DNA of 64,000 nucleotides. It comes from Holophagaceae bacterium. GTDB taxonomy: Bacteria > Acidobacteriota > Holophagae > Holophagales > Holophagaceae. The stretch lies in assembly GCA_025361205.1 (NCBI GenBank), contig JANYAS010000162.1, forward strand, positions 20,619-84,618. The letters are read 5' to 3'. The notes beneath the pieces are model-generated. The model had not been told where the DNA came from, did no database searches, and was given only the letters and a program-made list of their open reading frames with translations. Position numbers and translations under genes: made by a program. This document shows, piece by piece, positions 51,223 to 59,340 of the stretch (position 1 is its first letter; each line of letters opens with the position of its first letter).

Positions 51223-51699
51223 ATGCAGATCCTCCTTCTCGCAGCCCTCCTCGGGCTAACCCAAACGCCATCCGCCCCGGCTCGACCCGCTGCGCCGACC
51301 GCGTCTACGGCCCCGCTCACCTTCCACTCCGAAAGCCTTGCCTTCGCCTGGGACCGCGTCATTCCCCTCTCCGTCAACCTGGAAGGGCTGAAGGTGACCA
51401 GCATCTTCTTCAACAAGCGCGTGGTCGAGCGCGGGTTCTTCGACCTTTTCAACGGCGCTGAGTTCGGCACCCGGGCTCAGGTCGAGGTGACCAACACAAG
51501 CAAATACGCCAAGGTGCCCGGCTTTGCCGTGGCTGTGGTCGACAAGGATGGACGCCTGCTGGGCGTGGCCTCCGGGGGCACAAAGGTCGGCACCATCAAG
51601 CCTGGGGAGACCGAAACCTTCGACCTGAACTTCACCCAGGTGAAGGAGCGCCTCTCCTCCGGAGATAAATTCTTCCTGGCCATCGAACTCCGGAACTGA
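51223..51699 (+). CDS. Exported beta-sandwich protein of unknown function
   Basis: A 158-residue protein with a signal peptide (MQILLLAALLGLTQTPSA), an Ala/Pro-rich spacer and a beta-rich domain: NLEGLKVTSIFFNKRVV, GTRAQVEVTNTSKYAKVPGFAVAVVDKDGRLLG (split near 88-115), GTIKPGETETFDLNF. The pattern of alternating strands ending in a polar exposed Asp/Glu edge resembles small extracytoplasmic Ig-like or FxLYD-type domains. Function unknown. ATG at 51223 overlaps the tail of the zinc-ribbon operon (GAAAGAG upstream). Downstream is a palindromic element that probably terminates both this and the convergent rfaE1 transcript. Confidence 0.6.
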   Translation: MQILLLAALLGLTQTPSAPARPAAPTASTAPLTFHSESLAFAWDRVIPLSVNLEGLKVTSIFFNKRVVERGFFDLFNGAEFGTRAQVEVTNTSKYAKVPGFAVAVVDKDGRLLGVASGGTKVGTIKPGETETFDLNFTQVKERLSSGDKFFLAIELRN

Positions 51700-51728
51700 A
51701 CCATTCCGAGGAAAGACTGAAAAAAAAT

Positions 51729-51821
51729 GGACAGGATTAACAGGATTGGTACTGCAGGATTGACAGGATTCCATGTCTTTAATCCTGTCAATCCAATCCT
51801 TTAATCCTGTTCATCCTGTCC
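51729..51821. repeat. Palindromic intergenic element built on an ACAGGATTA word
   Basis: The left arm (51729-51770) carries four copies of CAGGATT at 10-16 bp spacing; the right arm (51781-51821) carries the inverted copies (AATCCTGT and similar). The outer ends GGACAGGAT and ATCCTGTCC and the inner TTGACAGGATT and AATCCTGTCAA match exactly. The unique centre is only about 10 bp, so the stem is long. It sits between two convergent stops and would act as a bidirectional terminator whatever its origin. Confidence 0.75.
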
Positions 51822-51839
51822 TGGCTCTTGTTCTAATCC

Positions 51840-52844
51840 CTAGATCGCTTCCTGCTCGTGGTAGTGCGCTAGCAGTTCCTCGGGCGTGACGGTGGCGGTG
51901 CCGACCTTGGCGACCACCACTCCGGCAGCGGCATTGGCCAGCATGGCGGCTTCGCGCCAGTCGGCGCCCGCGGCGATGGCGGCGCCGAACGCGGCGATGA
52001 CCGTATCGCCCGCACCGCTCACATCAAAGACCTCCCGGGCCTCGGTGGGGATCATCCAGGGCGCGGCGTGATCACCGTCCGGGGCGAAGAGGGCCATACC
52101 CCGCTCGCTGCGGGTCACCAACAGGCCCTTCAAGCCCAGCTCCGCCATGAGGGCCCGACCGGCCACGGTCACCTCCATGTCCGACTTCGCCGTGCGGGCG
52201 GTCAGTTCGGAGGTTTCCTGGGTGTTGGGGGTCATCAGCGTGGCGCCGCGATACAGGGCCTTCTGGGAAGGTTTGGGATCCACGATCCAGGGCAGGTTTC
52301 GCGCCGCACAAAGGGTGCGCACGGCCTCCATCACGGGTTCGTTGACCGTACCCTTGGCATAGTCGGAAACGATCAGGGCCGAGGCCTCGCCCAGGGCCCG
52401 TTCCAGGCGGTCTCGCAGGCCCAGCAGCACGGCGGCATCCGGCAGCCCGGCCTGTTCCCGGTCGATGCGGAGCATTTGCTGCTGCTGGCCAATGACCCGG
52501 GTCTTGATGATGGTGGGACGCGAGGTATCCAGCACCAGGCCTGAGATGGAGATATCGAGCCCAGCCAGCAAACCGAGCACGCGGTCGCCGGCGTTATCCT
52601 TCTGGAGCGTGCCGATGAGCAGGGGTTCTGCGCCCAGGGCCTTGAGGTTGGCCGCCACATTGGCCGCACCGCCCAGCACGGCCCGCTCCCGCAGCACCCG
52701 CACAATGGGCACCGGGGCCTCCGGCGAGATGCGGTTCACTTCGCCGAAAAGGTACTCATCCAGCATCACATCGCCCAGAACGGCCACCTTCCGGCCCTCC
52801 ATGCGACGAAGCAATGACTGGGCCTGGCTGCGATCAAGTCTCAC
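51840..52844 (-). CDS. rfaE1: D-glycero-beta-D-manno-heptose-7-phosphate kinase
   Basis: A 334-residue PfkB-family sugar kinase matching the kinase half of HldE (RfaE domain 1), which phosphorylates heptose 7-phosphate for the LPS inner core. VAVLGDVMLDEYLFG near 20, ISPEAPVPIVRV near 40, GGAANVAANLKALGA near 57 and the catalytic GAGDTVIAAFGAAIAAGAD near 270 are visible. The cytidylyltransferase half is absent, so a separate gene elsewhere must supply it. Start is GTG at 52844, overlapping the upstream stop as GTGA. It supports a Gram-negative envelope. Confidence 0.9.
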   Translation of the reverse strand: MRLDRSQAQSLLRRMEGRKVAVLGDVMLDEYLFGEVNRISPEAPVPIVRVLRERAVLGGAANVAANLKALGAEPLLIGTLQKDNAGDRVLGLLAGLDISISGLVLDTSRPTIIKTRVIGQQQQMLRIDREQAGLPDAAVLLGLRDRLERALGEASALIVSDYAKGTVNEPVMEAVRTLCAARNLPWIVDPKPSQKALYRGATLMTPNTQETSELTARTAKSDMEVTVAGRALMAELGLKGLLVTRSERGMALFAPDGDHAAPWMIPTEAREVFDVSGAGDTVIAAFGAAIAAGADWREAAMLANAAAGVVVAKVGTATVTPEELLAHYHEQEAI

Positions 52845-53008
52845 TTGCCTACCTGCTTCGCATGATCCACCAGCATCACCGGAATCCCGTCCTCGATGGG
52901 ATAGAGCAGCCCACAGGCTCGGCAGTGCAACCCCTCGGCCTTCTCCACGAGGTCACCGTGGCAGGCCGGGCAGCAAAGGATCTCCAGGAGGCGCGGATCG
53001 AGCGGCAT
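52841..53008 (-). CDS. Trm112-family small zinc protein
   Basis: A 55-residue protein, MPLDPRLLEILCCPACHG then the second pair CRACGLLYPIEDGIPVML. Two CxxC pairs bind one zinc, and LLYPIxDGIPVML is the family's hallmark. Trm112-like proteins in bacteria are small partners whose targets are mostly unknown; eukaryotic ones activate methyltransferases. Reading ends AKQVGK then TGA at 52841-52843. Its stop overlaps the GTG of rfaE1, so the pair is co-translated. The ribosome-binding site is weak. Confidence 0.85.
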   Translation of the reverse strand: MPLDPRLLEILCCPACHGDLVEKAEGLHCRACGLLYPIEDGIPVMLVDHAKQVGK

Positions 53009-53226
53009 GGAGAAAAGCTAACAGAGATTAAAGGCTGGGAGGAATGCCACCCCCAGGAAAGGAATCCAGGGGCCTGCAAACTTTCACGCGACAGCCCGGA
53101 GATTTCCAGTCATGCTTCTGGAAGGGACCCACTTCAGGCGGGCACCCCAACACAGCTATGACTGCCTTTGTCTGGAGCATGTCATCGCACCAATCTCTCC
53201 GGACAATGAAGAATCAGGAAACAGTC
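53009..53226 (+). promoter_or_regulatory. Long leader region of the cold-shock gene
   Basis: About 218 bp separate the Trm112-like start from the cold-shock start. A long untranslated leader is usual for cold-shock genes, where RNA folding controls translation. No clear -35/-10 pair stands out, and no gene is visible in the stretch. Confidence 0.3.
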
Positions 53227-53433
53227 ATGGCTCAGCAAGGTACCGTCAAGTGGTTCAACGCCGAAAAGGGTTTCGGATTCATCACCCCCGATGCGGGTGG
53301 TGCCGATCTTTTCGTTCATCATTCCGCAATCCAGAGCTCCGGCTTCAAGACGCTCGACGAAGGTCAGCGCGTGAGCTTTGAGAGCGGCCAGGGACAGAAG
53401 GGTCCTCAGGCCATCAACGTCACCAAGCTCTAA
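53227..53433 (+). CDS. cspA: Cold-shock protein (CspA family)
   Basis: A 68-residue single OB-fold RNA-binding protein: [18 protein letters not shown] holds RNP1 (KGFGFI), then [11 protein letters not shown] holds RNP2 (LFVHH), and [21 protein letters not shown] ends the barrel. It melts RNA structure at low temperature or during growth. Start at 53227 has AGGAAAC upstream, and length is typical. A strong terminator follows 15 bp after the stop. Confidence 0.95.
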   Translation: MAQQGTVKWFNAEKGFGFITPDAGGADLFVHHSAIQSSGFKTLDEGQRVSFESGQGQKGPQAINVTKL

Positions 53434-53448
53434 TCAACCCATCCTTGC

Positions 53449-53481
53449 AAGTTCAGCGGCCTTCCAAAGGCCGCTGAACTT
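53449..53481 (+). terminator. Rho-independent terminator after the cold-shock gene
   Basis: A 13-bp perfect stem, AAGTTCAGCGGCC with GGCCGCTGAACTT, extends to 15 bp with two inner T-A pairs and a three-base loop. It starts 15 bp after the cspA stop and is followed by TGTTGTG, a short T-rich tail. Confidence 0.85.
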
Positions 53482-53628
53482 GTTGTGTACCGGGTTATAG
53501 TGGGCAGAAGGGCCGCCCCGCCCCATTCAACGATCATCGAGCCTTGTCGTCCAGGCAACCACCTGCCCCCGTAGCCCTCCCGTGATGGGGTTTGAGTAGA
53601 GCAGAAAGCTTCTCGGAGAAGATGGCCC

Positions 53629-55338
53629 ATGAAAACGCCTGCTGGTTCCCCCCCGGAAGGGTTGAAAGGGAGTGCTTCCCCGGCATCTTCCCCTGGGCGG
53701 TTTGGGCGATTCCTGAAAGCCTGCCGTTCCCATCCCCTCAAGGCCACCTTTGGCATCCTGGCTTTAGCCATGGGACTTGCCTTTACTTTTGCCGATGCTC
53801 TGCTCGCGGGACCCATGCGCAACTGGGCCGAGCGGACGATGAATTCGAAACTGACCGGCTATTCGGTCCACATCGCCCGGGTACGCCCCCACCTCTGGCG
53901 GCTGGCCTTTGACCTGGACGACCTGGTCGTGGTTCAGACCGCCCACCCGGACCCGGCTGTGGCGAATTTCGGCGCCCTGAAGTTCGCCATGATCTGGAGC
54001 GAACTGATGCGGTTCAAGGTGGCCGGGGACCTGACCCTCGAGCGCCCCGCCCTGCACATCAACCTGACCCAGATCCAGGAAGAGGCCCGCAGCCACGTGA
54101 GCTTGAAGGACCGGGGCTGGCAGCGCGCCGTGGAATCCATCTATCCCATTAAATTGGACCGGGTGAAGGTCCGCGATGGGTCGGTGCTCTACCTTTCCAG
54201 CGGTACCGCCAGCAAGCCCCTCCAAATCACCAAAATTTTCATGACCGCCGAAAATGTGCGCAACATTGCCGCCGCCAAAGGCACCTATCCTTCCCCTGTG
54301 ACCCTGGATGGCCTCCTGTTTGACACGGGCAGGGTCAGGTTCAAGGGGGCGGCGGATTTTCTTCGCGAACCCTACGCTGCTGCCCAAGGAGAAATCCACC
54401 TTGAGCGCGTTCCCCTGGACCGCCTCGATCCCATCGCCCAGAATTTCCAGTTGAAGACCCAGGGCGGGCTCCTTTCGGTGACGGGGCTGGTGGAAACCAC
54501 ACCCGAGGCCCAGACTGCCCATCTCACCGAGGTCCTCTTCGAGGATCTGCGCGTGGATTACGTCACCAGCAAAGCCACCAAGACCATTGAAGCAGAGCAT
54601 GGCAAGGAGGCCATCAAGGTGGCCAAGCGCGTGAAAGACGCACCCAAGCTGATGCTGATGGTGGACTCGCTGAAGCTGACAAACAGCCAGGTCGGTTTTG
54701 TGAACGAGGCGGCCAAACCCCCCTACCGGCTGTTCGTTTCGGACGTGAACCTGAAATTGGAAGATCTAACCAACCAATCCAATCAGGCAAGATCCAAATT
54801 CCAGGTCCGGGGGACCTTCATGGGAAGCGGCCGCACCGTAGTTTCAGGGGGCTTCCGTGCCACGGCCAGCCCGGCGGACTTCGACGTCCACTTCAAACTG
54901 GACGACGCCAAGCTGACCGACCTCAACCGGTTCTTGAAGGCCTCGTCAGGGGTGGATGTGGCCGACGGCCTGTTTTCGGTCTACACCGAAATCACCGTCA
55001 AGGATGGCCAAGTGAATGGCTATGTGAAGCCTCTCTTCAAGCGATTGAAGATCTACGACAGGCAGAAGGACAAGAACAAGCCCTTTTTCCAGCGTGTGGA
55101 GATGCATGTCTTGCAATTCATGGCCACCCTTTTCAAGAATCGTTCCACTCAGGAGGTGGCCACGGTGGCCCGCATCTCCGGTTCCACCAAGGCTCCCCAA
55201 ACCAGCGAATGGGAGGTCATCCGCAAGCTCATCGGGAACGGCTTCTCCCACGCGATCCTTCCGGGTTTCCTGGATAAGCCCAAGGCCGAGGACCCTTCCA
55301 AACCCGCGCCTCCTCCCAAACCCGTGCCTTCTCCCTGA
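53629..55338 (+). CDS. DUF748/AsmA-like envelope protein
   Basis: A 569-residue protein. A Pro/Ser-rich N-terminus and one membrane helix (FGILALAMGLAFTFADALLAG near 45) lead into a long beta-rich region of DUF748 type: TGYSVHIARVRPHLWRLAF, VANFGALKFAMIWSELM, VRFKGAADFLREPY, TQGGLLSVTGLVETTP, RTVVSGGFRATASPADFDVHFKLD (split). Such proteins are related to AsmA/TamB-type bridges between membranes. A Pro-rich tail (PAPPPKPVPSP) ends it. It is probably anchored in the inner membrane with the body in the periplasm; the role is uncharacterised. ATG at 53629 follows GGAGAAGATGG. Confidence 0.8.
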   Translation: MKTPAGSPPEGLKGSASPASSPGRFGRFLKACRSHPLKATFGILALAMGLAFTFADALLAGPMRNWAERTMNSKLTGYSVHIARVRPHLWRLAFDLDDLVVVQTAHPDPAVANFGALKFAMIWSELMRFKVAGDLTLERPALHINLTQIQEEARSHVSLKDRGWQRAVESIYPIKLDRVKVRDGSVLYLSSGTASKPLQITKIFMTAENVRNIAAAKGTYPSPVTLDGLLFDTGRVRFKGAADFLREPYAAAQGEIHLERVPLDRLDPIAQNFQLKTQGGLLSVTGLVETTPEAQTAHLTEVLFEDLRVDYVTSKATKTIEAEHGKEAIKVAKRVKDAPKLMLMVDSLKLTNSQVGFVNEAAKPPYRLFVSDVNLKLEDLTNQSNQARSKFQVRGTFMGSGRTVVSGGFRATASPADFDVHFKLDDAKLTDLNRFLKASSGVDVADGLFSVYTEITVKDGQVNGYVKPLFKRLKIYDRQKDKNKPFFQRVEMHVLQFMATLFKNRSTQEVATVARISGSTKAPQTSEWEVIRKLIGNGFSHAILPGFLDKPKAEDPSKPAPPPKPVPSP

Positions 55339-55542
55339 CCCACCCCCCAGAACCTTGAAGGGGGATCCTGTCGCCCGGGAATTGGCCCGAGCCTGAGGTT
55401 TTGAATCCCCTTCCTCACGGAACCACGGCCCCTTCCTGGGCTGCCGGTCCCTGAGCCTCACCCTGCCACCTCTGGCCGTCCTCGCCCTGCGTCCCCAATG
55501 GCCGTAGAAGAGCTTCCAGCAACGAACCGGCCTCAGCCTGTA
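55339..55542. other. Intergenic spacer with no recognised feature
   Basis: About 200 bp lie between the DUF748 gene and the convergent radical-SAM gene. I see no gene, long inverted repeat or clear terminator here. Confidence 0.4.
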
Positions 55543-56607
<1,065 letters not shown>

Positions 56608-56608
56608 G

Positions 56609-57163
56609 TCAGGGCCCCAACCCCTCCGACGGCACCTCGTCGGCGGTGAAACGGAAAGCGAGCAGATCCGGCGGCCACCGGTGCAGCTGAGCCTTGCGCA
56701 TAAGTTGATGCAGGAAGGTCCTGGGGTCCGGGAGCAGCTTCCACATGGTCGGGATGAAGACCGCGCCCCCCTCGTGGCTACCCAGGACCAGCCCATCCAC
56801 CCCCGGTCGCAGGTTGCTGAGCAACTCGTCCTCTGTCTCCGCACCGATGGGCTCGAGCGAGTGGAGCAGGGTGAGTTCGATCTCCAGCTCGGGCAGCTCC
56901 CCTTCCGCCACGGGCCTCATGCGCAGGTCCTGGAAGGCCGCAGCCTTGGCTTTGGCCACCACCTCCTCGAACAAAGGGCGGCGCGCCTCCAGGCAGCCGA
57001 TGCAACCGCGCAGTTCACCGTGCCGGTGCAGCGACACGAAGATGGCAGCCGGCTCGTCCAGCCAGGCAGCGTCGGCCGGGTGCTTCGGTGGCGGACCGCC
57101 GAATGCCTCGGCGATGGCGGTCCGGGCAAGCTCGAGCAGAAGGCGGTCCCGCTCCGCGTTCAT
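56609..57163 (-). CDS. amrA: AmmeMemoRadiSam system protein A (AMMECR1 domain)
   Basis: A 184-residue AMMECR1-domain protein: PAAIFVSLHRHGELRGCIGCLEARRPLFEEV (split at 38-70; LRGCIGCLE is the family signature), AFQDLRMRPVAEGELPELEIELTLL (split), LSNLRPGVDGLVLGSHEGGAVFIPTMW. The human homologue is AMMECR1; in prokaryotes the protein is tied to the radical-SAM and Memo partners here. Catalytic role unknown, though conserved Cys and Arg residues suggest an active site. Its ATG overlaps the amrB stop (ATGA). Confidence 0.92.
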   Translation of the reverse strand: MNAERDRLLLELARTAIAEAFGGPPPKHPADAAWLDEPAAIFVSLHRHGELRGCIGCLEARRPLFEEVVAKAKAAAFQDLRMRPVAEGELPELEIELTLLHSLEPIGAETEDELLSNLRPGVDGLVLGSHEGGAVFIPTMWKLLPDPRTFLHQLMRKAQLHRWPPDLLAFRFTADEVPSEGLGP

Positions 57164-57951
57164 GCCACCGCCCCCTCATAGAAGGCAAAGGCGCCGTAGC
57201 CCACCACCCGCGAGCCGTCCCCGGCGGTATCGCCGGAGTTGCGCAGGTCGAGTTGCATGACGACGAGGCCCCGTCGCCGCGCCACCTGCAAGAGGCCCCG
57301 CAGGCCCTCGGCGCCGCAGGCCTGCGCTGGGGCGATGGCGGGATCCCGCGCGAGGATGGCACGCGCGGTCCCTTCGTCTACGCTCCGGGCCTGCTCGTAG
57401 GGCAGGTAATGCGAAAGGTCGGTGGAAATGACCACCAGCGTCTCTTCCCCGCCCCAGAGCAGATCCAGTACCCGCGCAACCTCGTCCACCCCGGCGTGCC
57501 CTATCACCAGTGGTATAACCGTGAAGAAGGGCAGCACCCGCTGCAGGAAGGGCAGTTGGACCTCCAGCGAATGCTCCCGGGCGTGCGCAATGGGAGACAG
57601 CACCACCGAAGGCACGCGCCCGAGAACCTCCAGGGCGGCCGGGTCCACGGGCACCTCGCCCAGGGGGGTGGCAAGCGCGGTGGCGCCGGGGAGCGCGAGC
57701 CCCTGCACCGGCTCGAAGTGGGCCGGACCGAGCAGCACCACTCGCGTGGGGAACGGATCGCGCAGCTGCGCGTAGGCGGAAGCCGCGATGGGGCCGGAGT
57801 AGATGTAGCCCGCATGGGGCACCACCAGCGCCTTGGGGCGACCGGCCCGCCGGACGGCCCCCGAGAGCATCGCATCGATAATAGCCTCCAGCGTCCGGCG
57901 AAGACCGGGATAGAAGGATCCGGCCACGGCGGCCGGTCGAACGTTGTCCAT
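57160..57951 (-). CDS. amrB: AmmeMemoRadiSam system protein B (Memo-like)
   Basis: A 263-residue Memo-family protein with a LigB-like dioxygenase fold. VRPAAVAGSFYPGLRRTL near 5, ALVVPHAGYIYSGPIAASAY near 42 (metal His), VVLLGPAHFEPVQG near 72, AREHSLEVQLPFLQ near 122 (His), ISTDLSHYLPYEQA near 180 (His). The three His positions form the probable metal site of Memo, a copper-dependent redox enzyme in humans. First gene of the trio, with promoter in the 127-bp gap to the divergent DUF4337 gene. Start at 57951 has only a weak TAGGG. Confidence 0.92.
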   Translation of the reverse strand: MDNVRPAAVAGSFYPGLRRTLEAIIDAMLSGAVRRAGRPKALVVPHAGYIYSGPIAASAYAQLRDPFPTRVVLLGPAHFEPVQGLALPGATALATPLGEVPVDPAALEVLGRVPSVVLSPIAHAREHSLEVQLPFLQRVLPFFTVIPLVIGHAGVDEVARVLDLLWGGEETLVVISTDLSHYLPYEQARSVDEGTARAILARDPAIAPAQACGAEGLRGLLQVARRRGLVVMQLDLRNSGDTAGDGSRVVGYGAFAFYEGAVA

Positions 57952-58017
57952 GACCCTAAAAATAGCCACGCCAGCTTCCCATGCAACGACTCCCTTTGCC
58001 CAGATCCTTGCCTTCCC

Positions 58018-58039
58018 GCCTTCCGCCTTGGCGGAAGGC
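58018..58039. repeat. 10-bp hairpin in the amrB/DUF4337 divergent gap
   Basis: GCCTTCCGCC and its exact complement GGCGGAAGGC are separated by two bases, about 40 bp before the DUF4337 start and 67 bp before the amrB start. Position suggests an operator or leader hairpin rather than a terminator. Confidence 0.45.
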
Positions 58040-58078
58040 CTGGAATGGGTTTCAATGCAGGGGCATCGGGAGGTTCCC

Positions 58079-58681
58079 ATGACCGAAGGGCTCGACAAGA
58101 TCCAGGACGAGGTTCAGGGCCATGCCGCGGAAAGCCGTTTGAACGGCTTTATCGCGCTCTTTGTGGCCGTGGTGGCCACCTTCATGGCCCTCTGCAACGT
58201 GAAGGACGGCAACGTCGTCCAGGCCATGCAGCAGGCCCAGGCCAAGGCCGTGGACCAGTGGGCCTACTACCAGGCCAAAGGAACCAAGCAGCACCTCGCC
58301 GAGAACTCCGCCGAGATGCTGAAGGTGCAGCTGGAGATGAATGCAGGCTTGAAGCCGGACCTGCGGGCCAAGGTCGAGGCCCGCATCGCGGCCCAGGAAG
58401 CGGCCGCGAAGAAATACGAAAAAGAGAAGGAGAAGATCCGGGCGGAGGCCGAAGGGGCAGCGAAGGAGTATGACGCCTTGAACATCCACGACGATCAGTT
58501 CGATCTGGCCGAGGCCTGCCTCAGCGTGGGCATCGCCCTGGCGGGCGTCACAGCCCTCACGAAGAAACGCTGGCTCTTCGGGGTTGCCATGATCTTCGCG
58601 GGGATCGGGATCCTCTTTGGCCTGGCCGGCTTCCTGCACTGGAGGCTGCATTCCGATCTGCTGGCGAAGGTACTTGGGTAA
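58079..58681 (+). CDS. DUF4337-family membrane protein
   Basis: A 200-residue protein of the DUF4337 family. One N-terminal helix (FIALFVAVVATFMALCNV), a long charged coiled-coil region (EARIAAQEAAAKKYEKEKEKI and onwards) and two C-terminal helices (CLSVGIALAGVTALT and WLFGVAMIFAGIGILFGLAGF). DQWAYYQAKGTKQHL near 60 is the family signature. Function is unknown. ATG at 58079 follows GGGAGG. Its stop abuts the asnA relic on the opposite strand, so this gene marks where that pseudogene was cut. Confidence 0.82.
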   Translation: MTEGLDKIQDEVQGHAAESRLNGFIALFVAVVATFMALCNVKDGNVVQAMQQAQAKAVDQWAYYQAKGTKQHLAENSAEMLKVQLEMNAGLKPDLRAKVEARIAAQEAAAKKYEKEKEKIRAEAEGAAKEYDALNIHDDQFDLAEACLSVGIALAGVTALTKKRWLFGVAMIFAGIGILFGLAGFLHWRLHSDLLAKVLG

Positions 58682-58684
58682 GTT

Positions 58685-59275
58685 TGCGGGGGAGGTCCGG
58701 GTACATCTCCATCAGGTCCTCGGCATGGATGAATGTCAGTCCCCCTGGGAAGTCGGGCCATTGATGATTTTGCGGACCGTGTCCTTGAAGTAGTCGAGGT
58801 TCCGCTGGTCGAGCGTCATACGCCGCCCCCAGGTCCAGTAATCCGCGAAGGAACTGTGGTCGTGATCCAGGAAGGGGTCCTTCAACACCGCGCATGTCCG
58901 TGCAGGTGCCCTCCCCCTGGCTTGCATTCGAACTTGACCAGTGCCATCCGCTTCCACTTGGTGGCGGCTTGCACCACCTGCGCCTGGATGGGCTCGGACA
59001 ACCCGACTCCGCAGGGAAATTCCACCAGGGCGCTGGAGCCATTCCGGTCGAGGTAGACATTCACCCCGCTGGCGCGATCCACGATAAGCGGAACCTGCAC
59101 CATCTCAAGGTTGAGCGCCCGGCAGAGCTGCTCTTCGGTGTGCCGTTTCACCCCAAACACGGCCCTCTGCATGTCCATGCGGTTCAGCACGGGCTTTTAG
59201 CCCTCGGGGAGGATCTTTGCCACCTCTTCGTAGGTAGCGCCGAGGAATAGACAAGCTGACTTCAGCCTCTTTTTC
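58685..59275 (-). pseudogene. asnA: Decayed asparagine synthetase A gene
   Basis: Minus-strand fragments match aspartate-ammonia ligase (AsnA) in order but in several frames: ATYEEVAKILPEG, an in-frame TAA (59197-59199) where Tyr is expected, KPVLNRMDMQRAVFGVKRH, EEQLCRALNLEMVQVPL, AATKWKRMALVKFECKPG, GEGTCTDMRG, DPFLDHDHSSF, TLDQRNLDYFKDTVRKI and TFIHAEDLMEMYPDLPRK. At least three frameshifts and an internal deletion of about 20 codons occur, and the match stops at the DUF4337 gene; an intact AsnA is about 340 residues, so roughly the last third is lost. Asparagine must come from AsnB or the tRNA-dependent route. Confidence 0.85.
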
Positions 59276-59340
59276 CTCGCCCTGGGCGGGAAGGGCGGGG
59301 GCGCCCAAATGCCCCCGCCCTCAGTGGTTGGAGGGACTTC

